Shown: piece by piece, positions 48,901-62,087 of the stretch
How positions within the stretch are numbered: the first letter of the stretch is position 1
How the letters are laid out: every line of letters starts with the position of its first letter
Assembly: GCA_015847255.1 (NCBI GenBank)
Contig: JADLZK010002813.1
Coordinates: 186,001 to 250,000 of the forward strand
From: Hyparrhenia diplandra
Lineage: Eukaryota; Streptophyta; Magnoliopsida; Poales; Poaceae
Direction of reading: 5' to 3'
Length of the DNA: 64,000 bases
The notes under the pieces: model-generated
What the model saw: the letters and a program-made list of their open reading frames with translations, nothing else
The model's database searches: none
What the model was told of the DNA's origin: nothing
Made by a program: the position numbers and the translations under genes

Positions 48901-49279
48901 AGAGATGGATTTGCAGGCAGGATTGGGGAGTGAGAGAGACAGGGCAAGGAAACGGTGGGGCCCGGCCGCAGCGAGCGCGAGCACGAGCACGAGCACAGCA
49001 CAGCACAGCCAGCAGCGCAAGCGAAGGCACAAATGTTCCTCGCCTGCTCTTTTTTTTTCTTTCCGGAAGCACGTGGCCGACGTGGCCCGACCCTTTTTCC
49101 GCGTGCGGCGGCACTGCCTGCCTCCGTGGGCCCCCGCGCCGGCCTGACGTGCGGGCGCAGCCGCACAGCGTTGACGCGGTCAGCGCAGCCAGCCTCGGGC
49201 CACGGCCGATGCAGTGCCGTGCGTTGCTCTCCGCTCCCGCCGCGCTGGCTATGAATATGGACGCTGTGGTTTGTGAGAC

Positions 49280-50110
49280 GAAGATTGTTGACATCCAATT
49301 TCAGCAAGAAGCTTAGCTCAACAAACATAAATCCAATCTTGGCTGCCATACCCAACAAAGGATGCCAAGTCATTTGGAATGCTAGTACAAGGATAAAGAA
49401 CAAAGGATGCCAAGTCATTTGGAATGCGAAATTGTTGAGTAACCTGTAACGGAAGTTGATTCGTTATTGGCTCGTTGAAATGGCAACTTGTTAGACATCC
49501 AATTTCAGCGAAGAAATCTAGTTTGTCGCAAAGGCCAATTTTGGCTAAGACATCCGGTTGTTTAGATTCTAGATTTTGGAACTAAGCACATATTGTCGGT
49601 AGCCACGTGACAAGGATCGCCACTTAATTTGTAGCACGCACTTGCTACTTAATCGATAATGGAAGTACATTCATTATAGCTTCATTGAATTAAACTCTAA
49701 CTTTGTTAGAGACATCCAATTTTAATTAAGAAATCTTGTGTCTGTTGGAACCCTAGTTTCTTGAATAAGAATGTATTCTTGTCGTTAGTTACGCGACAGT
49801 TGGATGCCACGCCATTTGTAACGCGCCATTGCCGATAACGGAAGTTCATTCATTAAAAGCTTATCGAAAAGTTGAAACGGTTTTAATGAAATTTTTGGCT
49901 AAGACATCCAATGTCTATATTTGAAATTGTCCTGTTAGCAAGATTTGGCTTTAAAAAATCAGCTACTTTCCTCAACTAAGAACATATTCTTGTTGATAGC
50001 CACATGACAAGAATGCCACAACATTCGGATTTGCGATTGCTAGGTAACCAATAACATACTAGTTCATTGATTATAAACTCATCGAACTTGTAATGGTACT
50101 ACTTGTACAT
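49280..50110. repeat. Diverged tandem repeat, unit about 200-215 bp
   Basis: GACATCCAAT(T/G)T recurs at about 49,290, 49,494, 49,711 and 49,906. Between them recur, in the same order, a GTAGCCACGTGACAAGGAT-like segment, a block like GATAACGGAAGTTCATTCATT and AGCTCATCGAA-like sequence. Copies have diverged strongly, so this is an old array of four or so units. Within the first unit a 41-bp segment containing AAAGGATGCCAAGTCATTTG is itself duplicated (49,355-49,430). I recognise no known satellite. Confidence 0.65.
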
Positions 50111-50154
50111 ATGCCAATGCAACCAAAATTATAGAAAATGTTTGGTCAGTGACG

Positions 50155-50345
50155 AATCTTATTTATATCCTTCTTTGCAACAGGAATAGGAATTTTGGTG
50201 ATGTACATATATGTTCGCATAAGGGTCACTAGTGATGAAGATCCACCTTCGAGCCTTATTTGAAAGGCAACGTCTTTTTATATCCTTCTCTACAACAGGA
50301 ATTGGAATTTTGGTGAACAAAACACCCTCTAGCAATCTTTTTAAA
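50155..50345. repeat. Direct repeat, spaced by about 110 bp
   Basis: A segment TTTATATCCTTCT(T/C)T(G/A)CAACAGGAAT(A/T)GGAATTTTGGTGA occurs at about 50,161-50,201 and again at about 50,276-50,315. It adjoins the diverged tandem array and may be part of the same repeat family. Confidence 0.75.
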
Positions 50346-50349
50346 GAAA

Positions 50350-52500
50350 TGAGATATCAAAACAAATGTCATTCTTCTTTATTATGGATTTGTTGCCATC
50401 TAATTAAAGATGAAACGTGAGACTAGCTCTCTAGAGTACATGATATAAAGAAAGAAACTATTGAAGAGTGGTGGAAAGATGTTGAAAACGATTTTTATCA
50501 ATGAAATGATGGATCCATTTTGTGACCTTATTAATCCGTACCCTCTGACCTTCGTAAACAAACGAAGAAAATTCTTCTTCAAATAGTATATAGTACTCTA
50601 GCAACTATTGTTGCGTTGACCGAGGTAACATGGACTCTCACATGCACCGCCGAACGCCTTATGTGTGTGTGTTGACTCGTGTGTCCCGTTAGGCAGCTCA
50701 GCCCATGCATGGCAAATACTATATACTAGACGTACGGGAGACAATTTCAAACGTTCACATGCACACGATTTGTGCCGCCAAGTAATCACCGTCAAGGGAT
50801 TTTTTAAATCTGTAAAAATATATATATATATGGTCAGATCGCGCATGTGCATTAGTACTAGAGACACTAGATCTCACGTGTTGAGTGTTGCAACCTTAAA
50901 AATGTCAGTGGCTGCCAACTAATCAAATCTCGTTACCTCTCACGCTCTGCTGGATCCGCCGGATACCTGCTTGTGCTTGTAAAGAAAGATCAGGCTTCCG
51001 TGGTAAGCTCGATTATCTATGTGCTTTTCTTTTCTGATTTCCCAAGAACAAGCAAGAGAACCGCTCGTCGTTGTATTATTTATTAATAATTATATATTGT
51101 ATCCTTGCTGTTCAATTTACTGCAGGCTGTTTCGACGTTTCTAGATACACAGCCTTTTTTTAAAGTATCACATAGCTTTCAATTAATCAATGATTTGATT
51201 ACAAATAGTGGCTGCTAAACCCATCAACCAATCCGAGAAATAGTCTAAGCCAAAAGTGAGAACAATCGTAAACACACGTGACCGACATCATGCTAGCTGC
51301 TTGATGCGAGTTGGCATCCCTACTCACCCAATTAACTCGAAAATCTGTTATGTCGAAACAAAGACCACCAATGAAAGACTTGTGGCGACTTGGCCGTGGG
51401 ATCCTCTAGATACACAACCTTTATCATGTATCTACAGTTCTACACATATCATATATCTAGGTGCATAGAAAAATCTATTTATATAGAAAAACCAAAATGA
51501 CCTATAAACTTCTGACATAAGGTGGTACAAGAATATATGTCCCAAATGCTAGTTTTCATTCTTGCACACCCAATATACTTTTCTGGAACAATAAACTGGG
51601 TAATGACATTTTCTGGAACAAAGAAAAAGTACAGGTTTACTCGCTCACATGAACAGAGGATTCTAATGGACAATTGGCCCCAGGTAGATAGCACAAAGAC
51701 AGAACACTCATTGCCGTGAATTATCTACAGATTTTATGGACTGCATAGCAATGAGTACTGTATCAACTTTACAAAGCAAAAAGAAAACCACCTAAAGATG
51801 CAGCTTATGAAAGTAATGGAAAATTTAAAAAAAAGGTGGGTCCACGACTCCTTTGCTCTCAGTCTCTTCATTCATGTAAATTCCTGGAATGAGTGCAATT
51901 TTCCTTTAGATTAAGTACTGCAAATCTCCAACATATTTTATAAAGTAAAAGTAAACCCCTATGTTCAAATTTATACAAAGAAATATCTGAGAATCAAGAG
52001 CTTTATGTGTTAATGTTAACTCTGAAGATATGGAGTATTAGCAGCACACAAAGTAGAAGATGACCACCACCAAAAAAAAAAAGGAATTTGAATGTAAACA
52101 CCACAATTTTTCACACATTACATGAAAACAAGATATGAACACAACTGGACAATTATTCTATTCTGCAATTGCAGTATCAAGAATGTTTTTTTCTGTACAA
52201 CCACGTACACCAAAGCATATGGAGCCTATTTTCCAAAGAAGAATGGTTCTCACTAATGAAAATACCTACAAAACCACAAGATTCTCTATGCAAAACACCT
52301 ACAAAACCACAAGATTTTGCATCTCTTATGGTTTCTTATTTATTTGCCACTCAAACCCCACATGTCATGACCTAGATGGTCCCACCTATCATTGACACAC
52401 AGCAGGTTGGCATCCATAAGAGTGGCAAATAAATAAAAATCCAATTCGATCCTATTAACTTGGGTCCCTTGCTGGCTATGAAGCTACTCCTAAAGGTACT
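50350..52500. other. Intergenic DNA downstream of the ABCA gene
   Basis: AT-rich, no gene recognised. A 21-bp unit around CCTACAAAACCACAAGATT is repeated at about 52,263-52,318. The part next to 52.5 kb should include the 3' untranslated region of the ABCA gene on the minus strand. Confidence 0.45.
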
Positions 52501-52510
52501 GGTATTCTCT

Positions 52511-55500
52511 CTACGCGAACTCGTTGAACACTTGTGCTCCTCTGGCGACCTTGATGAAGACATCCTCTAAGGTAGTGTCAACCAATCCCCAGGCATGTAT
52601 TGTGAGGTGACGCCGCTTTTTTTCGACCACGTCAAAAACATGGGCTATTTTCACTTCTTGCTTCGGCAGCTCTCGAACCACGGGTTCCGGATAGATGGTA
52701 GATCTTGTTTGCACTGGGCGAGAACCGATGCACTAGCTGTTCAACCTCCATCTCTTGGTCTGCGGGTGTTGTCTTTGTGAATATGTATGTCCCCCCATAT
52801 CTAGCCTTTAGCTGCATTCCATTTAAGTAACAAGGATTTTAAGAACTCAAATATAGAGTGACTTTGCGACTCAAGAAAGTGATGTACCTCTTTAGGGTTT
52901 CCAAGGCATTGAAAATCACCATCAACAAAGATGCCAAGCCTGTCACACAATACCTCTGCCTCTTCCATTGAGTGTGCTGGCAGGCATCACATTTGATTCT
53001 TACTTTCAGATGCAATAAACAAATGGAGTACGATTCTAGAATTCAGATACGGATAGGAAAGGATCATTACTTGTCGAATAATTGCGCGGTTTTTCTTGGC
53101 CTCCTTCACAACATTCCATAGGTTATTTCTTGATGCTTTGGGTCCAGTCCTGTGCTTGGCTCATCCATGAAGACAACCTGATGAATATTTTTAAGTCGCA
53201 TAACCCGTCAGAGTTGGACAGCATTACATGAAACAATCAAAATTATAGAAACAAGAAAGAGGAAACTACTCTAGGGTCCCCAATCAATGATATTGCCACG
53301 CTGAGCCTTCTTTTCATGCCTCCACTGTATTTCTTCACTTGCTTATCGCCAACATTACCATGAAATAGATTTACACTCTTCAAAGAGTGGTCAACAGCCT
53401 GGCAGTGGTAAGTTTAGAGAAAATATGATTGTAACATGCTCAGAGATAGCTGGACAGTTTCCAAAAAGAAAACTGAAGAGTAAATGACATGGCTTTTAGA
53501 ATTGTTGAAAACCAAAATGTGAATATAATGTTCAAATAGCGGTATCTGGATTGAGGTACCTTCATTAATGCTGCACCTTTAAGATTCTTCAACCTTCCAT
53601 AAAAGAAAAGGTGTTCTTTTTCCAGTCAGTGTTTCCCAAAGCAAGCTGCATTTAAGACAACACAAATTACCGTGATTAAATCATATGATACATGAAGGAA
53701 AACTTTTGGCCAGATTAATACTAGATAAAAGTAAATACTTGTGTTGTGGGCACACTCCCATATTTGTATATATGTTAGCCATGTCCATATTTATATCCAT
53801 TCCGTGGACATAAGCAGTACCAGATGTAGGTTTAATGAGTCCAATCATCTATGGAGAAAAATTAAGTCTCATTACAAGATACAAGACATTATGCACCTTT
53901 CGTCAAAAAAGAATGAAACAACATCCATTTTCAATCGTACCATACCATGTTAATGAAAGATGTTTTCCCAGCTCCATTTGGGCCAAGCATTCCAAAGCAC
54001 TGGCCCTTTTGAAGGACCAGAGATAACCCTCGAACAGCCAGCTTGTCAGGGTTTCCATCCCTTCCATGATAAACCTTCCTGAGGTTATCACAGATGATAG
54101 CTTGGTTTGCATTGGGATCTAACAAAAGTTGCTCAACTACTTTTCTCTGAAATAATAGAATTTGTCAATGAATGAAGTGTCATTCATATGTAGTGTAGAG
54201 AAGTATAAGAGATATCAACGTGTGAGGGATAACCTACTTCTAGAGCAACATCAGATTTCTCCATATCAAGAGTGACATTGGAATCCTGTTGGACATTGCT
54301 AGGTTCATGCAATGATGGTGCATGTTTCTTCTGTAAACATCTGAAGCAGAAAAAAGGTTTTTTTCTGACACCAGCGCCTAGCAAAGAGGCTTGATCTAAA
54401 TAGAATGCTAATATGAGCAGCACTGCCCATTCTACACTCATTATGATCATGACATCATGCATTCCATTGAGGGGGTCTTTCAGACTTCTCCAGGTCATAC
54501 CAGTGGCTCCCATACTGCTTCCCGAGAATGCATATTGACCAAGTTCATATAGGCCCCGATAGAGGGAAAATGCTGGGACAATCTCCATGACTAATGTCCA
54601 ACCATCTGAATGGAGAAGACAAAACTTGTAAGTTATACTAATGTTATATAACTGAGACATAAATCAAAATTAAGCTAGCGACTTACAGGGATACGTTTGG
54701 TCCTCAACAAAGAAACGGAAAAGAAATGCACCAAGTAGGCCAGAGCCAAATACATAGATGTATCCAATCACTGCAGCAGGAGCCAAATGAAAATCGTCAG
54801 GGGTCACTTTCAAACGGTAAAGTTTTGACTTGGAGGTAAAGGGTTTGAGTTACTGACCTGTGGCCATCTTGACAGACAAAAAGAAAGATGCCACAAAAAA
54901 AAGCAAGTGCAATCTGCAAATTTATACAGATGAAAAAAAAAACAGCTTGTATGCTATATTCATTTACTCTGAAAAAATTGAGACCTGAACAGAAGAAGGC
55001 TATTAAGACAATGAAGATTTATTTGCCACAACAGAATATTCGTGAGTAACATTGTAATACAATTACCTATCAAGGAGCCAAAAATCATAAAGAATAACAT
55101 ATAGACGATTGATAGAGCAAGGAAATAAGAATAAGATATCAGCCAGTAAGGCCCATCCTTCAGACCATGCATTTTCATCATAATCCTTAGCTTCTGCTGC
55201 TTCTCATACACCAGATATGTCAACATGACCTAAGAAAAAATAGTCAGATTGCAAGCTCTACTGATACACTAACTGTTAGCATGTTAATGCATTGTTTCCC
55301 ACCCTACTTACAGAATGCTACATCAATAAATCTCATCATACTCACTGGGAAAAGAAGTTCGATGATCCATGTGAAGAATAACACACTGAGAAGAGAAGAC
55401 AGGTCCAACTGAAAACTTGTCCCTACTTTGGGCATATCTTTTACATACTCAAGTAGCATTTCTACCCCAGTTCCTTCGATAAATTTGAGATAAGCGTTGG

Positions 55501-58033
55501 ATACCTGTAAGAAACAAAACATAAGCTGTCAGAAGTTCAGAACAGGATGCATATTTCAAAAGATACTGAATTAGGCAGAGATAAGATTACAACATACAGC
55601 ATTCAGCAAGCGTGGAACCCGCAATGTTGCGATAAATGAATATGCATTGTTATCATTGTAAGTAGAGTTATACCACACATTTACACCAAGGCCATACTGT
55701 GTTGTGCCTAAGAAGTCATAACCTGCATAAATGAAGGCAGTCATAAAGTATGCCAATACCATTTGTGTGTATGAATGATTTCTTTGTGTCATTTTGTAAA
55801 AAAAAAAGTGATTGGTAATCAATTAGATTAATGATTACATTGATAGTGTCAGAAAATGTTTTGCAAATTATCATTGACATATGAAGTCCTTCAAACTTCA
55901 AGAGAAAAAATTGTAAGTTGTAACATCAAGATAAATAACCTGCAATAAATTCGTTTATTTCTCCTCCTCGTTGTCTATAACCCTTTAAAAATTCATGGTT
56001 GATAATTGATGCACTTTCACGCCATAACGGGACACCTTCAACACACTGTATATCTGGTTCATTTCAAGAGGGCGTCAAAGCTGCAGCATAAATTTTCAGA
56101 ATGATAGACAACAATTTCTCAACTGTTGCCATCAATTTCTCAACTACAATCATATATAAATGTGTGCCAATTTTGAACAGGCAACTGACTTTTTGTATGT
56201 TTGTTTATTGTTAATCATACTAAACTATAAACCGAAGAAATCAATGTGGCAACATGAAAGTGCAACACACATTTTATAACGATGAGATTTTGTACAAGTA
56301 TCTAACATGCAATTATTAGTGTGCTTCTGTCATCATCCAAATAAAAGGGCCCATGGATTTTAATAACCTATTTATGAGTGTTCAGAGTAAGATCCATCAT
56401 ATACGTACTATATCAGTACCAGTTCAAGATCAAATATGGAAACTTCCCTGTCCCTAGACTGAAGGTACATGACTGCAAACTAATTTTACTTTTTCCAACC
56501 CAAAACCATCAACTCAGCATTTTAAGGAAGGATAGTTATACTTACTGAGCTGAAAGGGCATGCCCCCAGTATTATATGTAATGGTCTGTGACATGACAGG
56601 TAAGCACTCAGGCTGGATCACATACAAAGTACGGCCAGAGAAAAATGCAGGCTCTAGCAACTGTGAGTACCATGGCTGTGTATCTGAGCCCTAGGACAAA
56701 TTGAAGCCAACAATAACCACATAAACCAAAAACATGAAGCGGCAAAATTTACAGGCAGTTTAGTTGGTTGGTCATTGAGAGAGCTCACAGCAACTATCTT
56801 GGTGAAGAGATCCAGTAAGTCTGTTGCATTCAAAGATGGAGAAAGGACAGGAAACAGCCCTCTTGATATAGCTGACAGTTGGAAGACATTTACTCAAGGA
56901 TTACAAACATAGTCACCGAAGTGTAAACATTTTCAAAGTGTGTTTTAGTTGAACTGTGACAAGCACATACCTTCTGCAACCGCTTTGTCCTTCCCAGTGA
57001 CAAGGACAGTTGCAGGGCAAGACCAGGAGTCACGGCAAAATGGATCAGGCAAATCATTGAACGGCTGGGAGAATGTCCTTGCAGCCCGGAAATCAGCACG
57101 GGGGATCTGAATCAGCGCTGGCCACCGTGGCGGGCTGGGGATCGGACAGCTCCCCACCTGATCCAGTGTAGAGTACTGGATGCCACACTCTTTCCTTGTG
57201 CACCTTCTTCCATCCCCATTGGTCTGGAGGCAGACGCAACCGCATTTGTACTTGGGCTTGTCAAGCTCGTTGTTGATGACGTTCTGGAGCACGATGAGAA
57301 GCACACATATGAGGATCGGGAAGAAGGTGATGCCGATGTTTGTCTTGAGGTTCCGTTTCTGCAATGTGGCCAATATAAAAATTAGGTGGTGCTCATGGAG
57401 CCGTCATTTGTTTTTCCAGGAAGTAGTAACGAGAAGTTTTGGCATTGCTTCATGTAAACAAACATATTATGCACACGAGTTGTGAAATTTATATCAAATG
57501 CAGAGCATGCAATGCACTGGATAACTTCCAACGAATGAAGGAAAACGAAATTTAACTAGAAAAATAGAACTTGTAGCCCTTTTTGTTGCCCACTGAGCAT
57601 TTATCATGCTGATGTACCCTTTCGTTCACAGGAGAAGAAAAGCCCAACACGCCAACGCTACCTACCGGCCTTGGCTCACCAAAAACACCGTGCACACAGA
57701 TTGGAACCAAACCAGAGATCAATTCCGCAAATCGCCGTACAAGGTCCTCAGAAGAATCCAAACACATGAGACTCAAGCAACACTTTACTGATCATACATA
57801 CAGGCGCTTCTCGCCACTCAAGAAACGCGAAAGGCAAATCCACGAACACCTTGCAGGCGCGACCACCTGAGCTACATATACATACGCCGTCTCTACAGGT
57901 TAACTGGAAGGGGAGCGGGGAAAGGCAGAAGGGGAAAGAGAAGCGGTAGTGCCTGTACCTGGATGCTGAGGTTCTTCCGGAGGAGGGCGTTGGCCTGCGT
58001 CGCGAAGCTCGCGGGGCCCCTCGGGGAATCCAT
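52511..58033 (-). CDS. Half-size ABC transporter, subfamily A (ABCA/ATH type), 18 exons
   Basis: ABCA proteins use ATP to move lipids across membranes; plant half-size members (formerly ATH) have one membrane domain and one nucleotide-binding domain. I infer 18 exons from 58,033 to 52,511, nearly all with GT-AG ends, for about 960 residues, the family's normal size. Start: MDSPRGPASFATQANALLRK. A first membrane helix (residues about 33-53) precedes a long Cys-rich extracellular loop, then a helix cluster in exons 7-11. The ATPase shows Walker A GPNGAGKTS (exon 12, near 53,960), the Q-loop GVCPQH, signature YSGGMKRRLS (exon 15), Walker B VVFMDEPSTGLD (exon 16) and the H-loop THSMEEAE (exon 17). 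The C-terminus ends in LEDVFIKVARGAQVF. Single-base gains or losses lie in exon 14 (T run 53,617-53,621), exon 16 (53,137-53,139) and exon 18, with trouble in exon 5. Probably functional in the real genome. Confidence 0.92.
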
Positions 58034-58670
58034 GGCCGGGCGGGCGGCGGCGGGGGAGGCGAATCGGGGCGCCGACGGAGACGTCAGAGGCCGATGGGTT
58101 CCACTTTACCCGCTTTCATATGCTTTACCCATCGACTCTTGCCTCCCGCCAAGGAGTGAACTTTGTCCAAAAAAAAAAAAAAAAAAAAAAAAAAGAGCTG
58201 TTTTGTTGAGATTTTTGTAAAAAAGAGAGAGAGAAAGCGAGAGAGACCACGTAATAATGTGTTTGTTTTTAAGAAGACCAGATGTGTTTTGTGGTTGACA
58301 TAGATAGTCTCACTCACTCTAGTAGCCGCGGCGAACTGCGAGTGGCGCATAAATATATTCTATTCAGTTCTTTTTTTTTATTGAGAACACATTTATTTCT
58401 CGTATCATCACAATAAAGGGGTAATAAAAAGTTGTATTTATATTCTAATATTACGAACATATGTATCTTACCAAATAATTGTTTACCATTTTACGTCCCT
58501 ATGATGATTTATGAACTCGAGATTTATTATGCATTTTGTTTGCTTTATTTTAATGGCAATATGCTATTTTTTGTTTAGTTTGAATATAGGAGGAAGCTTT
58601 ATCAGTTTTTCTTTAACGAGTTACCTCTGCTTATTAGAAAGCAAAGCTTTATCAGTTCACATCCATAATA
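58034..58670. other. Upstream region of the ABCA gene
   Basis: Contains the presumed promoter and leader of the ABCA gene, a run of 26 A at 58,169-58,194, and a GA-rich tract near 58,225-58,245. No TATA box in a convincing position was found. Confidence 0.45.
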
Positions 58671-58890
58671 CTCTCTCCATATCACTAATAGATGATGTTT
58701 TTGGAAAAGTTGTGGGTCAAACATTGAGAACATAAATAATAAATAACTTTCATGTCGTTGAGTTTGGTAACGTAAAAATCATATCAATAGATTTGTCTTG
58801 AAAATTACTTTCAAAAAAATATGCATATATAAGTTTTCAATAAATATTTTTATAGAAAAGATAAGTCAAAGTTGTGCTTTGACCCCCGTC

Positions 58891-59401
58891 TGTCGAGAAC
58901 CCGGCTAGATTGGGCCGGAACCGACATGAGATCGTCGGTCGTCGGGGTGTGGATTGGAGGGAGATGGAGGCGGTGGCGTCGGGCAGCGGCGGCGCGGCGC
59001 CCGCGGCGGCGGCGGCGCGTCGGGCGCGGGGAGGGCGGCGGCTGATGGAGGCGGCGCACGTGCGCTAGGGTTTAGGGAGAGAAAGAGAGAGAGAAATTTG
59101 GAGAGACAAGAGCTGTTTGGGTGTTACCCCTTTAATTTTTCGATTAAAATTCAACCGATTACATCTCCCTTTGTATTTATAGTCCGAGGAAGACTTGCAT
59201 CTTAAGAAATATCTAGGAGGTTTCCTTATAGATTGGAATACCTCTTGACAAAGCAATCTATTTATTTCCTAAATATTTATTCCCTATTATTTTAATAAAG
59301 ATTGGATGACGACGGCCGGCAAAGAGCGGCGGCGGGCGGCACGGGCACGTCGTGCGCACGCCCTAGGCCCTCCTTTGGCCGGCCCTTCCCGGGTCATGAC
59401 A
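58891..59401 (-). repeat. 3' LTR of the non-autonomous element
   Basis: 511 bases, TGTCGAGAACC...GGGTCATGACA on the plus strand, aligned along most of its length with the copy at 62,088. Shared landmarks include CGACATGAGATCGTCG, GAGAGAGA tract, TGTTTGGGTGTTACCCCTTT and CCTAGGCCCTCCTTTG. About 30 bases of GC-rich simple sequence differ in length between copies. Confidence 0.88.
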
Positions 59402-62087
59402 TCTCTCCCCTTTCGACAAAAAGCGCCCTCGCGCCGTGGTTCTCGCACGGTCGTCGTTGTTGGCGGTGCAATCGAAGCATGTCCCGAAGATTGTTGCATC
59501 CACTTGTGTCGAAGGAATGAGCTGGGGCGAAGATGAAGACGCCGAATTGTGTTGATCTTTGGTCCAATGGATGGAAGCCCGGTGCTCTCCGGAGAGGTGA
59601 GCATTGGTGGCGAAGTACGTGGCGAGGTGATAGCCAACCTTAAGAGGAGCGGCGTAAGAATCCCACCTGGTTGGAGAACATCCCATAGCACCTTTGCGAA
59701 TATTGTGGCGTAGCGGCGGTGGTTGTTGAGGGAAGAAGATTGACATGATGGCAAGAAGCTGCCGGGGGGCTCCTCCATCAGCAAGGTGCTTGTCGTGAAG
59801 CCTGGCATGGTTGGCGAAGTCGTCGGAAGGTGAACGCCAATGGGTGGCGCCCAAGTTGTTGTTCCCTGGTTGGAATAGAACGGTTCGGGCGGTGCCATGT
59901 AGGTTGTCGTCGGTCGGTGTAGCAAGTTGAGGGTGGATGAGAGCCGCCGAGGTAGCGACAAAGCGACGCAGGTAGGGGATTGCGGCGGGTGGCATGTACC
60001 TCATGTCGTCGTCGATGGAGCTCGCGAGGTGGGCTTGCCGAAGGGCGCATAGTAGACGGAGTGTCGAACGGGTGGGTGAGTTGGAGCTCCTTTACCAACA
60101 TATAGGGCGCCTCTGGTGCATCATAGACCAAAGCTTGTTGTAGAGCTCGTTGGTGTAGTCGTATTGGGTGTTCTTGTCGCCGAGAACGAGGGGAGGGTTG
60201 GATCGCCCTCGAGTGGGGACGGGCCGTCATAGTCCGGCCGTCCATGGTGTTGTGGCCGCCGGCCGTCGTCGGCCGTGTGACGAACGTAGCAAAGGGGTGT
60301 CGAGCACGACGGCGAGGTTGCCTCGCGCCGATCCATCGTCGCGGGCGCCATGGTGTTGACGAACTTGAAGGTACCGATGTAGTCGCGTGCGAGTCCTTGT
60401 CGGATTCGTGTTGGCGCGAGGTTCTTTGGTGAGGTCGCCGTAGATGGGCAACTTGAAGCCGCGAGGGAGATACCGTGTGGAAGTGCCCCGATCCTCCCGT
60501 GTTGCCGTGCTTGGTATGGGGATGGACCGAGAAGTACCGCTTGGATCGGCTGGATAGCGGCATGCCTCATGTATTTATTCGGTGATGATCCGTCGACGTG
60601 GTCTTTGGGGGTGCCTTTCTTTGGATCTGCGGCTTGTTTGATGGTGTTCTCCACCATTGTTGATGTCGGGAGGATGTCAGCGGGTGTAGGAGATTGTTGT
60701 CGTCGTATGTCGGCGATTGAGCGACCGTCAGCGTCGGTGACACACGGGAAAGCGTCGGTATTCTCATCCGTAGTAGTGAAGGCCCATGGGGGAAGCGTCC
60801 TGGTTGCTAGTGTTGGCGTTGGTAGCTGCGGTGGGGTCGGTGATGCAGAACTTGTGTCGTGGCTTTGGGAGAGACGGCGGTGGCGCCCATTGGAGGGGGT
60901 GTCATCACCGTTGGCGGCGCCCTTGGGGGCATCGGCGTTTCCTCGACATTGACATAGGTGTCCGGGATGTCGTCCTTGATGTTCGTGGTCTTTGGTGTTG
61001 AAGTCGTTGTCCTTGAGTCGATGTTGTCGGTGGTCACTGGTGATGACGAGGGACGCGTCGGGGCGGCGTCGGTGGCGCCAATGGGAGGATCATCATCGCA
61101 CCGGCGTTCTTGAGGACGCCGTTGGCGATCATGGCGCCCCGTAGCGTCGTCATCGTTTATACGTGTTGTTGGCGCTCGAGGAGAAGTGTCGTTGCCAGCC
61201 CTCCTTTGGCGGCGCCCGTGTGGGCGACGTCGTTGTCGTTGATGGTAGGCATGGCGATGTCGAAGGCGTCGTGGGTCGATGGTGGCGCCCTTGGGAGGGG
61301 GCGTCGTTGTCGTTGGTGTCCTTGGTGTCGGTGTCGTCCGGGATGTCGATGCCCGCGGCGTCGATGTTGGCGCTAGCGGCGTCGTGTCGGCGTCGGTGGC
61401 GTCGTCTTGTCGCCCATAGTGGCGTTGGCGTTCGATGCTCTCGATGTCGAGATGACATTGTTGGTGTTGAGGGAACTTATACGGACCGTTCTTTGGAGTC
61501 TCACGGCGTTGGCCTGGTTGGGTAGACTTTTCGTCGGCGTACCGGTGGGCGTCGATGGTGGCCTCTCGTTACGATCCGATGGACCGCGATAGCGGGGGCA
61601 TCCCGGGGTAGGCGTAAGCGTCGTCGTTGATTGTAGCATCATCGATCTTGGAGGGTGGCGTGAAGGCGGCGCGTGGGGGGCGACATCGTCGGTGGCGCCC
61701 ATGGCGGGCGGCGGCGATGGCGGGGATGGCGTCGAGGCGCGTCACGTCGGCGGCTTGGCCGCGTCTTCGCTGGTGTTCTTCTTGGCATGGCCACCAGGTC
61801 GCCGTGGATGTCGATGGGGGGCGTTGTTGATGTCGGGAGCGCCATGGCAGCGGCGGCGTTGTTGGCGGCGCCCGTGGCCGTGTCGTCGTTATGCGTCGTC
61901 GAGCAAAGCCGTTCATCGAACTTCTCCGGGAGGGCGGTGAAGTTGGCCTCGATTTCCTTCGCGAGCAAACAAGCTCGCAAATCCCCATCCGAGCTCGGCA
62001 ATCTTGTGGGCGCCCATCGGATCTTGGCGTTGGTGGTGGTCGGAAGCCGTCGGTGGTGGGAATCGCCCCGTCTCCGCGATACCAAAT

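Noticed and set aside
47943..49418. A 491-codon open frame on the minus strand at the 5' end of the kinase gene
   Set aside because: It reads through the exon 1 donor and consists largely of Arg, Pro, Ala and Ser. GC-rich promoter DNA has few stop codons, so openness alone is not evidence. Only 48,382-48,099 is kept, as kinase exon 1.
58155..58200. Poly-A run upstream of ABCA as the tail of a retroposed gene
   Set aside because: No body of a retroposon precedes it and no flanking duplication was found; a simple repeat is enough to explain it.
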